From Spirochaetota bacterium (GTDB taxonomy: Bacteria; Spirochaetota; UBA4802; UBA5550), in contig JAKLIV010000019.1 of NCBI GenBank assembly GCA_022709405.1, forward strand, positions 1-36,283: a stretch of DNA of 36,283 nt. The letters run 5' to 3'. Under the pieces are notes generated by a model that made no database searches, was not told the DNA's origin, and worked only from the letters and a program-made list of their open reading frames with translations. The stretch's first letter is position 1. Each line of letters opens with the position of its first letter. The position numbers were made by a program, and so were the translations under genes. This document shows, piece by piece, positions 23,752-31,490 of the stretch.

Positions 23752-25773
23752 ATGAAAAATATTTTCCTCTTATCACTTGCTGCCCTGATCGCGGCTTTTA
23801 CCGCCTGCGGAGGAGGAGGCGGCAAGAGCGGAAAAAACGATTATCCGAGATTCACTTCGGATGACAATACCATCGTGCAGTTTGTCTTTCCCGCCGCGCT
23901 GAATCCTTCGCTGGGAAGCGATGTCGCGGCGGAGATTTCCGGAGAGGCGATATCCGCCACGGTTCCTCATGCGGCAAACGTGACCGGGCTCGTCGCCGAG
24001 TTCGTGACCAACAGTTCATCGGTCAAAGTAAACGATGTTGAACAGGAAAGCGGCGTCACGAAGAACGATTACAGCGGAGCGGTCGCATTCCTGGTGACCG
24101 CCGAAAACGGCGAGAGCAGGACATACACGGCGACCGTGACAAAGGCGCCAAGCACCGAGAAGAGGATGATTTCGTTTTCGCTTAACGGCACCGGCGGGCT
24201 GATAGACGAGGACCTGGGAACGATATCGGTCAAGCTGCAGGCCGGGACGTCACTGGGGTCCCTTGTAGCCTCGTTTTCATCGACAGGCGCTGCGGTAAAA
24301 ATAGGCGAAACCTTTCAGGAAAGCGGTAAAACCGAGAATAGCTTCACATCCCCGGTGGAATATACGGTCCTGGCACAGGACGGCTCGAAGAAAGCATACA
24401 CGGTGACCGCGTCGCTGCTTCCTGCGACGTGGAAAAAAATTACTTCTTTCGAGTTTATCAAAACCGGTGATGAAAATAACAACCTGGCGAACAGCGTTGC
24501 CGGCTTCATCGACGGGACCAGCATAATCGTTGAGCTGCCGTACGGGTCCTCTCTGGGCGATCCGCTGGTGGCGACTTTCGAAACGACCGGCGAATCCGTA
24601 TCGATCGGCGATGCGCTGCAGGAATCCGGCGTCACGTCGAATATTTTCTCGGAGGAAAAGACCTACCGGGTCACGGCCGAGGACGGGAGCACTGCGGATT
24701 ACTCGGTCACGGTCACCGTGGGCAAGAACACCGCAAAATCGCTGATCTCGTTTTCGCTTGACGGGGAGCCGGGCGAGATCGCCGAGATCGACGAAACCTC
24801 GGGAACTGTGACCGTCGATCTGCCGTCCAACAAGATACTCAGTTCGCTTGTCGCCGGATTCGTCTCGACCGGTGTTTCGGTCAAGGTCGGTTCTGACGAG
24901 CAGGAAAGCGGCGTGACCGCGAACGATTACTCCGGCCCGGTCGAGTTCAAGGTCACTGCCGAAAACGGGTCGGTAAAGACCTACACGGTGACCGCCGTGA
25001 AGAAGGAAGACATGGCCGGTCTGTGGAATTTCGAGGGAAGCGGGGACGGCACCTACCAGGTCTTCGAAGCGTCATCGGCCGCTGGAGTTCTGGGAGACGC
25101 GCTTCTTTTTGACGGATACAACGACTACGTGAGCGTAGCTGACGGCGATACGATCACGCTCGCTGACGCAGGGACAATCGAGGCGCTCGTGTGGATAAAC
25201 GCGTACACGCCCTTTGCCGGGATCGTGCACAAGGGAGATGAACCTGATTTTTCCGACGAATCCTACAGCCTCCAGTTCTGGACGCCGAATGGCATCCTCC
25301 GTTTCAGCATATTCAACGACGCAGGGGAGTATGTATATGTCGAGAGCGACGAAGCGCTTTCGACCGGGCAGTGGTATTATCTCGCCGCCACATGGAACAG
25401 CGAGGAAATCGTCCTGTACGTCAACGGTGCGGTTGAAGACACGATCGCCAACACGATCGGCGCGGTCAGGGACACCGACGGCGACCTGGTGATCGGCGCG
25501 CAGCTTGCGGACGAGCATTACAGTACAAGCTGGCGCAACCTGGGATTCAGCGGGATCATAGACCGCGTGCAGCTGCACAACAGGGCTCTTGCCGGGAGCG
25601 AGATTATGGATAACTACGAGGAGATCGTTTCATCAAGCGGCGGGGCGATAGCGGCCTATCTGGCCGCAGCGGTGAAAAGCAGGGGAGCCGTTGTCTTCAT
25701 CCTGCTCGCCGCAGCAGTCGTCGTTCTGGCGGCGCTGTACCTGCGCAACCGCAGGAGGGCGGCCGAGGGCTGA
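23752..25773 (+). CDS. lipoprotein with four Ig-like (DUF5018-type) repeats, LamG domain and C-terminal membrane helix
   Basis: A 673-residue surface-type protein. A lipoprotein signal (MKNIFLLSLAALIAAFTAC) puts the lipidated residue at Cys19, followed by a glycine run. Four repeats of about 85-95 residues (near 40-131, 137-221, 229-323 and 329-416) each end with an ESGVTxNDxS then VTAxNGS-YTVT-like pattern, as in the DUF5018-type domains common in lipoproteins of spirochaetes and Bacteroidetes. A LamG/concanavalin-like domain follows (about 422-625). Unusually for a lipoprotein, it ends in a hydrophobic helix (645-664) plus RNRRR. The frame opens at 23554, but the start at 23752 has AAGGAGG 12 bases upstream. 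Adhesion or polysaccharide binding is inferred. Confidence 0.85.
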   Translation: MKNIFLLSLAALIAAFTACGGGGGKSGKNDYPRFTSDDNTIVQFVFPAALNPSLGSDVAAEISGEAISATVPHAANVTGLVAEFVTNSSSVKVNDVEQESGVTKNDYSGAVAFLVTAENGESRTYTATVTKAPSTEKRMISFSLNGTGGLIDEDLGTISVKLQAGTSLGSLVASFSSTGAAVKIGETFQESGKTENSFTSPVEYTVLAQDGSKKAYTVTASLLPATWKKITSFEFIKTGDENNNLANSVAGFIDGTSIIVELPYGSSLGDPLVATFETTGESVSIGDALQESGVTSNIFSEEKTYRVTAEDGSTADYSVTVTVGKNTAKSLISFSLDGEPGEIAEIDETSGTVTVDLPSNKILSSLVAGFVSTGVSVKVGSDEQESGVTANDYSGPVEFKVTAENGSVKTYTVTAVKKEDMAGLWNFEGSGDGTYQVFEASSAAGVLGDALLFDGYNDYVSVADGDTITLADAGTIEALVWINAYTPFAGIVHKGDEPDFSDESYSLQFWTPNGILRFSIFNDAGEYVYVESDEALSTGQWYYLAATWNSEEIVLYVNGAVEDTIANTIGAVRDTDGDLVIGAQLADEHYSTSWRNLGFSGIIDRVQLHNRALAGSEIMDNYEEIVSSSGGAIAAYLAAAVKSRGAVVFILLAAAVVVLAALYLRNRRRAAEG

Positions 25774-25774
25774 T

Positions 25775-27811
25775 TCAATCCTCTTTCTGGATTTCGATAC
25801 GCAGGCCATCGAGCATTTTTTCGATGGCCTTTGTTTTTTTGCTCTCGTCCGGGTTCGCCTTTTCGAGCGAGTATATCCTTTTCAGATATGAGAGCATGTC
25901 TGGCCGCGTTATTCCCGTCACGGTCGCGGTTTTGCCCTTCGCCGGCACGGTGACTGCGCCGTCTTTCGGCAGCACGCCCAGAAGCATGGCGATGAGCAGG
26001 CCGGCCCGGTGCGAGCCTTTTTCCTTCAGCTGGATCAGGTTCTGGAGGTATTCGATCGTCTGGGTGAGCGAGTTCTGCGTGGAGTCGACCCTGTTCAGGA
26101 GCTTCAAAACCAGGGCGAGCGCGAAGTCCGGATCGTTTGTGATCAGGGCCTCGAGATTGTCAGACTTGGCCTCGGCCAGGACGCATCGCGTCGCGCACCG
26201 GGCCGTCACAGTGCGCCTGGTGTCCCCCAGGAGGGCCATCTCGTTGAATATCTGCCCCGCCTCCATGGACTCAAGCACGATCTCCTCGCCCGAATCGAGC
26301 TTTCGTATGATTTCGACCTTGCCTTTCTTGATGAAGTAGAATGTGTTGATCGATTCCCCCTGCCTGAACACCTCGGTGCCCGGATTGTACATGACTTCCT
26401 TCTGCATGACCGTGACCGGGCTCAGGAAAAGCCTCCTGATGCTTTCGAAACCGGGAAGCTTCAGGTTGAACACGATCCCCTTCCATATTCTGAGAAGAAA
26501 GTAGCGGATTACGAAGAGGTGAAATCCGGGCTCAGCGCCTGTGATCGAGACGATGGTGCCGGTCGGCTCCCCGTTCCCTTTTTCGCCGTGGTTTTCCCAC
26601 AGCGGGAGCGCCTTGACCCTGGGCGAACGTATCTTGTTTATTTCGAAATGGATGTCGATCGGCACGGCGCCCAGAGGCTCGAACGACCTCAGGAAACAGT
26701 TCGACGGCGTGATGTCGAAGGAGATTACGCTTTCATCCCCCGTTTCGAGATGAAGGATGGAATCGAAGATGATCGGGAGCCTGACGATGTTGAAACGAAA
26801 AAAGTCCGGGTTGATGATCCCGACCAGGACCAGCGTCGCCGCCATTGACGCAGGATAAACCGACGTGAGGAGCACGCTGATGTTTCCGCCAAGGTCGAGT
26901 CCCATGGCCGAGCTTATTTTTTCGCTGAAGGGAAGAGCGGCGGCCGATGCGGCGAAAAGCGCGGCCGCGACCGGCCACAGCGCCCTGTTCCTGTGAGCCC
27001 TGAACAGCCGTACCTTTATATCCGCGGCGGTTCCCATGGAGTTCAGGATCCACCGCTCGAACCTCGGCTGGCGGTATTTGAGGAACCAGTCCTCGAGACG
27101 GAGGCTTTGTTCCCGCAGCGAATTCCGGTCCGGTATCAGCTTCGCCCTGGAGATCAGGAGTTCGAGCACGGACACGACGACGATGACCAGCGGGCCCGAC
27201 AGGTAGAGCCGCGGCCCCTGCGTGAACAGCATGGAATCGAAAAGGCCGTGAAAAGCGGTCGGCACGGTCAGGGCCATGACCAGCCTGAAACATTTGCCTG
27301 GGCGGCTTTCGCTCATCCTCATTGCCGAGACGAAGTAGCCGGCCATGCCGCACGTGGTAAGGTGCAGCGGCGCGGAAAACAGGAGGCGGGGGATGATAAC
27401 CGAAGGCCCGAAGTTCGACGCGTACACGATGTTTTCGACGAGCGAGAAACCGGCGCCTATCGATATGCCCGAGAGAATCCCTTCAAGGACCGAGAAGGAC
27501 GGGTAATACCTGGTGATGAGCAGCAGCGCTACGAGCACCCCGGATTTTTCGACAAGCGCCGCCTTGATGAAGGCGCTTGACATGAGCGAGTCTCTTGGAA
27601 AAATAATCTCGATCAGGGGCGCGCAGATGATGATGGCGAGCGCGAGGCTCACGCCGTAGAGCAGCGATTCGAAATGCTTGATGTATTCGGGAACCGCTTT
27701 TTCCTGGCGGTAATAGCTGAAAAAATGCCGTAGATAAATGAAATAAAAGAGCGGGACCGCTCCGAGGGCGATGATGGTGGATACTGCGGTTCCCGTGGTA
27801 ACTGTAGGCAT
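25775..27811 (-). CDS. PrsW-like / PilZ-like / cyclic-nucleotide-binding membrane fusion protein
   Basis: A 678-residue multidomain membrane protein. Residues of about 10-225 form an eight- or nine-helix PrsW-type intramembrane protease-like domain: GFSLVENIVYA (Glu126, Asn127), PLHLTTCGMAGY (His150) and TAFHGLFDSML (His188). The first PrsW motif, usually EExxK, reads VEKSG (Glu88, Lys89), so it is degenerate and activity is uncertain. Helices at about 276-335 follow. Residues of about 360-440 resemble a PilZ domain (DITPSNCFLRSFEPLG) without an obvious RxxxR c-di-GMP motif. Residues of about 465-590 are a cyclic nucleotide-binding domain (FRQGESINTFYFIKKGKVE, FNEMALLGDTRR). It starts 134 bases downstream of the nuclease gene. 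AAGGAG lies about 17 bases from the ATG, further than ideal. The PilZ call is tentative; the cNMP call is firm. Confidence 0.8.
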   Translation of the reverse strand: MPTVTTGTAVSTIIALGAVPLFYFIYLRHFFSYYRQEKAVPEYIKHFESLLYGVSLALAIIICAPLIEIIFPRDSLMSSAFIKAALVEKSGVLVALLLITRYYPSFSVLEGILSGISIGAGFSLVENIVYASNFGPSVIIPRLLFSAPLHLTTCGMAGYFVSAMRMSESRPGKCFRLVMALTVPTAFHGLFDSMLFTQGPRLYLSGPLVIVVVSVLELLISRAKLIPDRNSLREQSLRLEDWFLKYRQPRFERWILNSMGTAADIKVRLFRAHRNRALWPVAAALFAASAAALPFSEKISSAMGLDLGGNISVLLTSVYPASMAATLVLVGIINPDFFRFNIVRLPIIFDSILHLETGDESVISFDITPSNCFLRSFEPLGAVPIDIHFEINKIRSPRVKALPLWENHGEKGNGEPTGTIVSITGAEPGFHLFVIRYFLLRIWKGIVFNLKLPGFESIRRLFLSPVTVMQKEVMYNPGTEVFRQGESINTFYFIKKGKVEIIRKLDSGEEIVLESMEAGQIFNEMALLGDTRRTVTARCATRCVLAEAKSDNLEALITNDPDFALALVLKLLNRVDSTQNSLTQTIEYLQNLIQLKEKGSHRAGLLIAMLLGVLPKDGAVTVPAKGKTATVTGITRPDMLSYLKRIYSLEKANPDESKKTKAIEKMLDGLRIEIQKED
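25803..25840 (+). terminator. rho-independent terminator located inside the convergent gene
   Basis: A ten-base perfect stem, AGGCCATCGA (25803-25812) with TCGATGGCCT (25821-25830), followed by TTGTTTTTTT to 25840. It follows the lipoprotein stop by 30 bases but lies within the last codons of the minus-strand fusion gene, where it encodes part of AIEKMLDGLR. Confidence 0.85.
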
Positions 27812-27944
27812 GGTTTACGCGCCTGAAATCTCCTTGTGTCCTGAGCGCCTGTTTTTCACGCATGGCAGTGTAATCCGTAAACCTGCATCTGTCAACAACG
27901 AAGAGACCGCGTCCATAAAATATGCGCAAACAGCGCCGAGCCCG

Positions 27945-28799
27945 CTACTGGCCTGTTCCGGGGCGCCTGTACGAAAAGTGCTTTTCAGCCCATTCCCGGT
28001 TCTCGTCGTTTTCTATTTTTTCCTCGATTTCATCCTCGATCTCCCGAAGGAAGTCGAGCCCGCTTTCTTTCTCTATGGTTTCGATCGTGACCAGATGGTC
28101 GAGCGCGTAATCGGCGCGGTCGCTGTCCTGGTCGAAGATGAATGATGCGTACATCAGTTTTCCGGACTCGTCATCGGTTATGATGATGATTTTCCAGTAC
28201 CCCGAAGGGATGCGGTGCTTTTTCGCGGTGCCCGGAAGCGCCGGCATCGTCCTTTTATACAGCGGCCCGGTCATGACGTAAACGTATTCGAACTTACCGG
28301 TCAGCTTTCTTTCGATGTCCTCGATCTTCTGCCATGGCCCCTGGTTCAGGCTGGATTTCTGCGGAGTGATGTTCGAGAGGTAATTGGTCTCATGCCAGCA
28401 CGAGGTTCCCTTGAATGAAGCGAGCGGCGCCTGGTGTCCCCGGTCGACCTTCAGCTGCTCCGGGGCCTCCTCGTACTCGGCCGGGACCAGGGTCTCATCC
28501 GGGTCAAGCCACGGGTCGCGCTTCCATTGCCTGCTCGTCCTCGCGGCGCCCGTAACGGTCGTTTTATCGAGTCGGTATGCGACCCAGTCGGCGAATTTGG
28601 TCTCGTCGTTCGACGAAAGTGCGTATATGTCCCTGATGATGAGGTCGTTCGAGGCCGGTGTTCCGGTCGGGTATCCGAGAATGAAATGCTTGCAGTGGAT
28701 TTCCGGATGCGAATTGTTGCGGTTTTCGGCGTATGACGTTGCCGAGCAGCAGATCGCGACTGTCACCGCCATTGCTGCCGACCGAATTAATTTTTTCAT
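27945..28799 (-). CDS. secreted DNA/RNA non-specific endonuclease
   Basis: A 284-residue enzyme of the Endonuclease_NS family (Serratia nuclease type), secreted by an N-terminal signal peptide (MKKLIRSAAMAVTVAICCS, cleavage near SYAE). The catalytic block is textbook: DRGHQAPLASF with His122 as general base, and NITPQKSSLNQGPW with Asn152 as Mg ligand, 30 residues later as in the Serratia enzyme. The C-terminal 50 residues are highly acidic coiled coil (EIEDEIEEKIENDE). AGGAGGGG eight bases before the ATG makes the start secure. The role is likely nutrient scavenging or degradation of extracellular DNA; the gene seems to stand alone, with no visible immunity partner. Confidence 0.93.
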   Translation of the reverse strand: MKKLIRSAAMAVTVAICCSATSYAENRNNSHPEIHCKHFILGYPTGTPASNDLIIRDIYALSSNDETKFADWVAYRLDKTTVTGAARTSRQWKRDPWLDPDETLVPAEYEEAPEQLKVDRGHQAPLASFKGTSCWHETNYLSNITPQKSSLNQGPWQKIEDIERKLTGKFEYVYVMTGPLYKRTMPALPGTAKKHRIPSGYWKIIIITDDESGKLMYASFIFDQDSDRADYALDHLVTIETIEKESGLDFLREIEDEIEEKIENDENREWAEKHFSYRRPGTGQ

Positions 28800-29176
28800 C
28801 GTATGGCCCCTCCTGCATCAATAGACTTTTTTCCAAAACTGGGTGTAATTATGTAATACAATAATGGTCATTCCAGCAAGCGCATTCGTGGGCGAAGGCT
28901 TCAGCGGGAATAAATCTCCATTGTCACTCCCGTGAAAACAGGAGTCCACCTTGAGTTCCGTCAAGATGGATTCCCGATTCGCTTCGCTCTCGGGAATGAC
29001 AGCTCGTTACTTTATCGCCCGGGATCACAAAGGAATATTGCAGCAAGTATTATGACTATCTTTCTTCATATCAACGGTATGAGATACAATCCCGCGGAAT
29101 TCAACGATTTTTTAATTTTCTTTTACGGTCCGATAGTTGTATACTGTGGGTATGGCGTAATCCGCCTGCGAAATAT
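28800..29176. other. non-coding region with a palindromic repeat
   Basis: No gene is supported in this 377-base stretch. It holds the upstream region of the nuclease gene, a palindromic repeat element (28866-29001) and a AT-rich leader of the DUF362 gene. A frame at 28932-29180 lies over the repeat, lacks a ribosome-binding site and is not credible. Confidence 0.55.
28866..29001. repeat. two palindromic repeat units (GTCATTCC / GGAATGAC type)
   Basis: The first unit starts GTCATTCC (28867-28874) and closes with CAGCGGGAAT near 28909. The second unit starts TGTCACTCCCG (28922-28932) and closes with TCGGGAATGACAG (28990-29002). The motifs GTCATTCC and GGAATGAC delimit the whole block as an inverted repeat. 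This is the common intergenic REP/MITE-like family type; copy number cannot be seen from one window. Confidence 0.6.
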
Positions 29177-30478
29177 ATGAGCCTCAGACGAAGAAATTTT
29201 TTGGTGATGTTCCTGACCTTTATGCTCTGTCTCTTGGCCGGGGCGGCGAGGCGGATTCATTCCGGCAATATGCCGGTTACCGCAGGGGATTCGGATATGA
29301 AAGCAAAAAGAGGTAAAGTAAAAAACCGCCCGCAGCAGCGGGTCGCGGTCGCGCCGTGCGCGACATACCGGGTCGGCGAGGTCCGCAGCGCGGTGGAGCA
29401 GGCGCTTGAATCGATCGGCTTCGCGTTCAAAGCGCGAACGAGCGTGCTGATCAAGCCGAACATCATGGCCCAGAACACTCCTGAACAGTGCGCAACGACC
29501 CACCCGGCGCTCGTCGAGGCGCTTTGCGCGATCCTGCGCGACAGCGGGTGCTCGGTGACAATCGGGGATTCATCGGCCTTTTACCAGGGGGGCGGCACAA
29601 GGGCCGGATTCGGGACGACCGGCATCTCGGCGGTCGCGAAAAAATACGGCGCGCGGCTTCTCCCCTTCGAGGCCACGACCCTCAGGAAAATCGAAACCGG
29701 CCGCAGCCTGAATCCGTTCTACGTGACCGGTGCCGTGTTCGAACATGACCTGATCGTCAACGCGCCCAAGCTGAAGCTTCACCGGCTCGCCCGCTATACC
29801 GGCGGGATCAAGAACATGTACGGCTGCGTGCCCGGGGGAGCGAAGCAGGTCTATCACCGGCTTTTCCAGCACAGGGCGGATTACCAGGAGTTTTGGGCCG
29901 GGCCGCTGGTAGACGTGTTCGAAGCGGTGGAGCCCGGCCTCACGGTGATGGACGCGGTCGTCGGCCTCGACAAAGACGGGCCTGCCGCCACCGGCGAGCC
30001 CCGGGATACCGGGGTGATCATCGCGTCGACGAACGCCGCGGCCCTGGACTGCGTCGCTTGCGGAATGATCGGGTTCGATCCGTACGGGGTGCCTGCGGTG
30101 CGCGAGGCCATACGGCGGGGGCTTGCAGACCCGGGAACAATCAGGGTCATCGGAAATCTTCCACGAGTGCCGTATGACAGGCTGCCCGACATCGAAATAA
30201 AGACCGGCCTCGCGAAGATAATCGACGATTTCTTGTTCGACCAGTTCATCATGGAGCCGAGGATCGACCTGTCGGCGTGCGACCGTTGCGGCGCGTGCGT
30301 CGAGAACTGCGCTCCGCATGCGGTCGGGTACGACGGGTCGGGCCGGCCGGCCATCGATTACGGGAAGTGCATCTACTGCTACTGCTGCGAGGAGTACTGC
30401 GACAGGAAGGCCGTCTCGCTGCGCGGGGGCCTTGTCAATCACGCTATCAGAGCCTTGCGCAGGGTGATGAAGATCTGA
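29177..30478 (+). CDS. DUF362 protein with C-terminal two-cluster ferredoxin domain
   Basis: A 433-residue protein. The N-terminus has a signal-like helix preceded by RRRNFL, close to a twin-arginine motif (residues 4-24), which would export a folded iron-sulfur protein. The DUF362 domain covers about residues 55-350: VLIKPNIMAQNT, CSVTIGDSSAFY, VNAPKLKLHRLARYTGGIKN and GLTVMDAVVGLD, the usual family blocks. The C-terminus holds two 4Fe-4S ferredoxin motifs, CDRCGACVENC and CIYCYCCEEYC. An internal ATG at 29297 would drop the signal. The gene has no obvious operon partner. The redox role and partner are unknown. Confidence 0.88.
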   Translation: MSLRRRNFLVMFLTFMLCLLAGAARRIHSGNMPVTAGDSDMKAKRGKVKNRPQQRVAVAPCATYRVGEVRSAVEQALESIGFAFKARTSVLIKPNIMAQNTPEQCATTHPALVEALCAILRDSGCSVTIGDSSAFYQGGGTRAGFGTTGISAVAKKYGARLLPFEATTLRKIETGRSLNPFYVTGAVFEHDLIVNAPKLKLHRLARYTGGIKNMYGCVPGGAKQVYHRLFQHRADYQEFWAGPLVDVFEAVEPGLTVMDAVVGLDKDGPAATGEPRDTGVIIASTNAAALDCVACGMIGFDPYGVPAVREAIRRGLADPGTIRVIGNLPRVPYDRLPDIEIKTGLAKIIDDFLFDQFIMEPRIDLSACDRCGACVENCAPHAVGYDGSGRPAIDYGKCIYCYCCEEYCDRKAVSLRGGLVNHAIRALRRVMKI

Positions 30479-30595
30479 GGACGGGTTTTACCGTGAGCGA
30501 GGGAGTCAAGCCCACGGCTCGCTTCGCTCGCCACCTCCAGAGGCGCTTATAGAATAGGGATACGCTTTTATTTCAGCGGAGTGACCGGCGCGCGA

Positions 30596-30650
30596 AATTT
30601 AAAAAAATCCTTGCACCCGGGGCTTTTTTGCCAATAGTTGCACATTCCTG
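30596..30650 (+). repeat. direct repeat, left copy, flanking the TA module
   Basis: This copy reads AAAAAAATCCTTGCACCCG then GGGCTTTTTTGCC and TTGCACATTC. It aligns over about 50 bases with the copy at 31491-31542 in the same orientation, with about four-fifths of bases equal by eye. The two copies lie on either side of the PIN/Phd module. Confidence 0.65.
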
Positions 30651-30696
30651 TCATGTGGATTTCTACTTTGATTGAACTGTCGGATTCAAGTGGGGT

Positions 30697-30715
30697 GCAG
30701 GGGCGCAGCCCCTGC
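30697..30715. repeat. GC-rich palindrome (GCAGGGGC-GCA-GCCCCTGC)
   Basis: A perfect eight-base stem with a three-base loop, itself flanked by GGGGT (30692-30696) and ACCCCC (30721-30726), which extend the pairing. It resembles GGGGCTGCGCCCCTGCACCCC-type intergenic repeats. There is no T-run, so it is not a classical terminator for either strand. Confidence 0.55.
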
Positions 30716-30800
30716 GGATAACCCCCTCCTCCTTGTGTCCCGCGCAACGGGGTTTTGCGGAAATTCATGGATTACTAAATTACCAGATTTCAAAAATTGG

Positions 30801-31019
30801 TTAGCGTTCCCGGCCCTTTCTGATGATATCGACAATTTCCCTGGATGAAACCCTGGCTTTGATCGTCGGGACATCCAGGGGTGAGGATGAGTCCTTCTCG
30901 GGAATCAGCGCGAAGGTCTTGCCGTCTTTTCGTCGTATCAGTACTTTTCCCGTATGTTCCGCCTGCTTTAAAACCGATGCGAGCTTTTGTCTCGCCTCGG
31001 AATATGTATACGTTCGCAT
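30801..31019 (-). CDS. Phd/YefM-family antitoxin
   Basis: A 72-residue antitoxin of the Phd/YefM family: N-terminal DNA-binding fold MRTYTYSEARQKLASVLKQ then VLIRRKDGKTFALIP, and a short polar C-terminus (REIVDIIRKGRER) that would wrap its toxin. The ATG lies one base after the stop codon of the PIN toxin gene. Its ribosome-binding site GGAGG (31026-31030) lies within the last codons of the toxin, so translation is coupled. It probably neutralises the toxin and represses the operon through the TGTACA site upstream of the toxin. Confidence 0.9.
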   Translation of the reverse strand: MRTYTYSEARQKLASVLKQAEHTGKVLIRRKDGKTFALIPEKDSSSPLDVPTIKARVSSREIVDIIRKGRER

Positions 31020-31020
31020 C

Positions 31021-31413
31021 TCAGACCTCCAGTATCGCGATTTTCATCCTTCGGGCCGCCGATTCCAATTTCTTGTCCAGCGTGAGTAGCGGAGACTTGT
31101 ATTGAATTGCGCAGTCGAGCATATAAGAATCGTAGGCATAGATATTTTCGGTTTTGGAAAGCTTAAGGGCACTGGTTAAATCAGTTTCAACATACCGTAT
31201 GGGAATACTGTTGAATATTGAAAGGCCTCTCTGCGCTTCCTTGAAAGTAATCCTGTTTTGCTTGAACATGGCCGAAAAAGCATTCCCTATCTCCCATGGA
31301 ATCGAGCCTGGCCCGATCAATGTATTGCCTGCGGTCAATTCAATGATCCTGTTCCTTTCGGGCTCTCCGGCGATAACCGCCATCAGGGCAGACGTGTCAA
31401 TTGTTATGTTCAT
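31021..31413 (-). CDS. PIN-domain ribonuclease toxin
   Basis: A 130-residue PIN-domain protein, VapC-like. The acidic metal-binding residues are all present: Asp6 (IDTSAL), Glu41 (WEIGNA), Asp95 (AYDSYML) and Asp113 (TLDKKL). In known relatives, the domain cleaves RNA such as tRNA. It is transcribed first, before the antitoxin, an inverted order compared with most VapBC and YefM modules. The ATG at 31411-31413 has no strong ribosome-binding site, which would keep toxin output lower than antitoxin output; the latter has a near-perfect one. Confidence 0.9.
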   Translation of the reverse strand: MNITIDTSALMAVIAGEPERNRIIELTAGNTLIGPGSIPWEIGNAFSAMFKQNRITFKEAQRGLSIFNSIPIRYVETDLTSALKLSKTENIYAYDSYMLDCAIQYKSPLLTLDKKLESAARRMKIAILEV

Positions 31414-31429
31414 ATATTACTTTAGACAA

Positions 31430-31437
31430 TTGTACAA
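31430..31437. promoter_or_regulatory. TTGTACAA palindrome, putative antitoxin operator
   Basis: The core TGTACA (31431-31436) within TTGTACAA lies 17 bases upstream of the toxin ATG. Known YefM-YoeB operators are built on the same TGTACA core, and the module's antitoxin belongs to that family. An overlapping palindrome, ACAATTGT, is at 31426-31433. Confidence 0.55.
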
Positions 31438-31490
31438 CAGAGATGACGAAAGTCAAGCATAAGAATTGCGGCGTTAAAGACGTTGATCAA

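Larger units (their letters stand above)
30479..30800. other. non-coding region with repeats between DUF362 and the TA module
   Basis: No gene is seen in this 322-base stretch. It holds a GC-rich block with inverted GAGCGAG/CTCGCTTCGCTCGCC motifs just after the DUF362 stop, the first of two imperfect direct repeats (30596-30650), and a strong palindrome (30697-30715). Small frames here lack start signals. Confidence 0.55.

Noticed and set aside
27945..28799. Nuclease as an interbacterial toxin effector with immunity gene
   Set aside because: It has a plain Sec signal and no secretion-system marker domain, and no small immunity-like gene is adjacent.
28932..29180. 82-residue frame before the DUF362 gene
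   Set aside because: It lies on the palindromic repeat and overlaps the DUF362 start; its composition shows no protein-like pattern.
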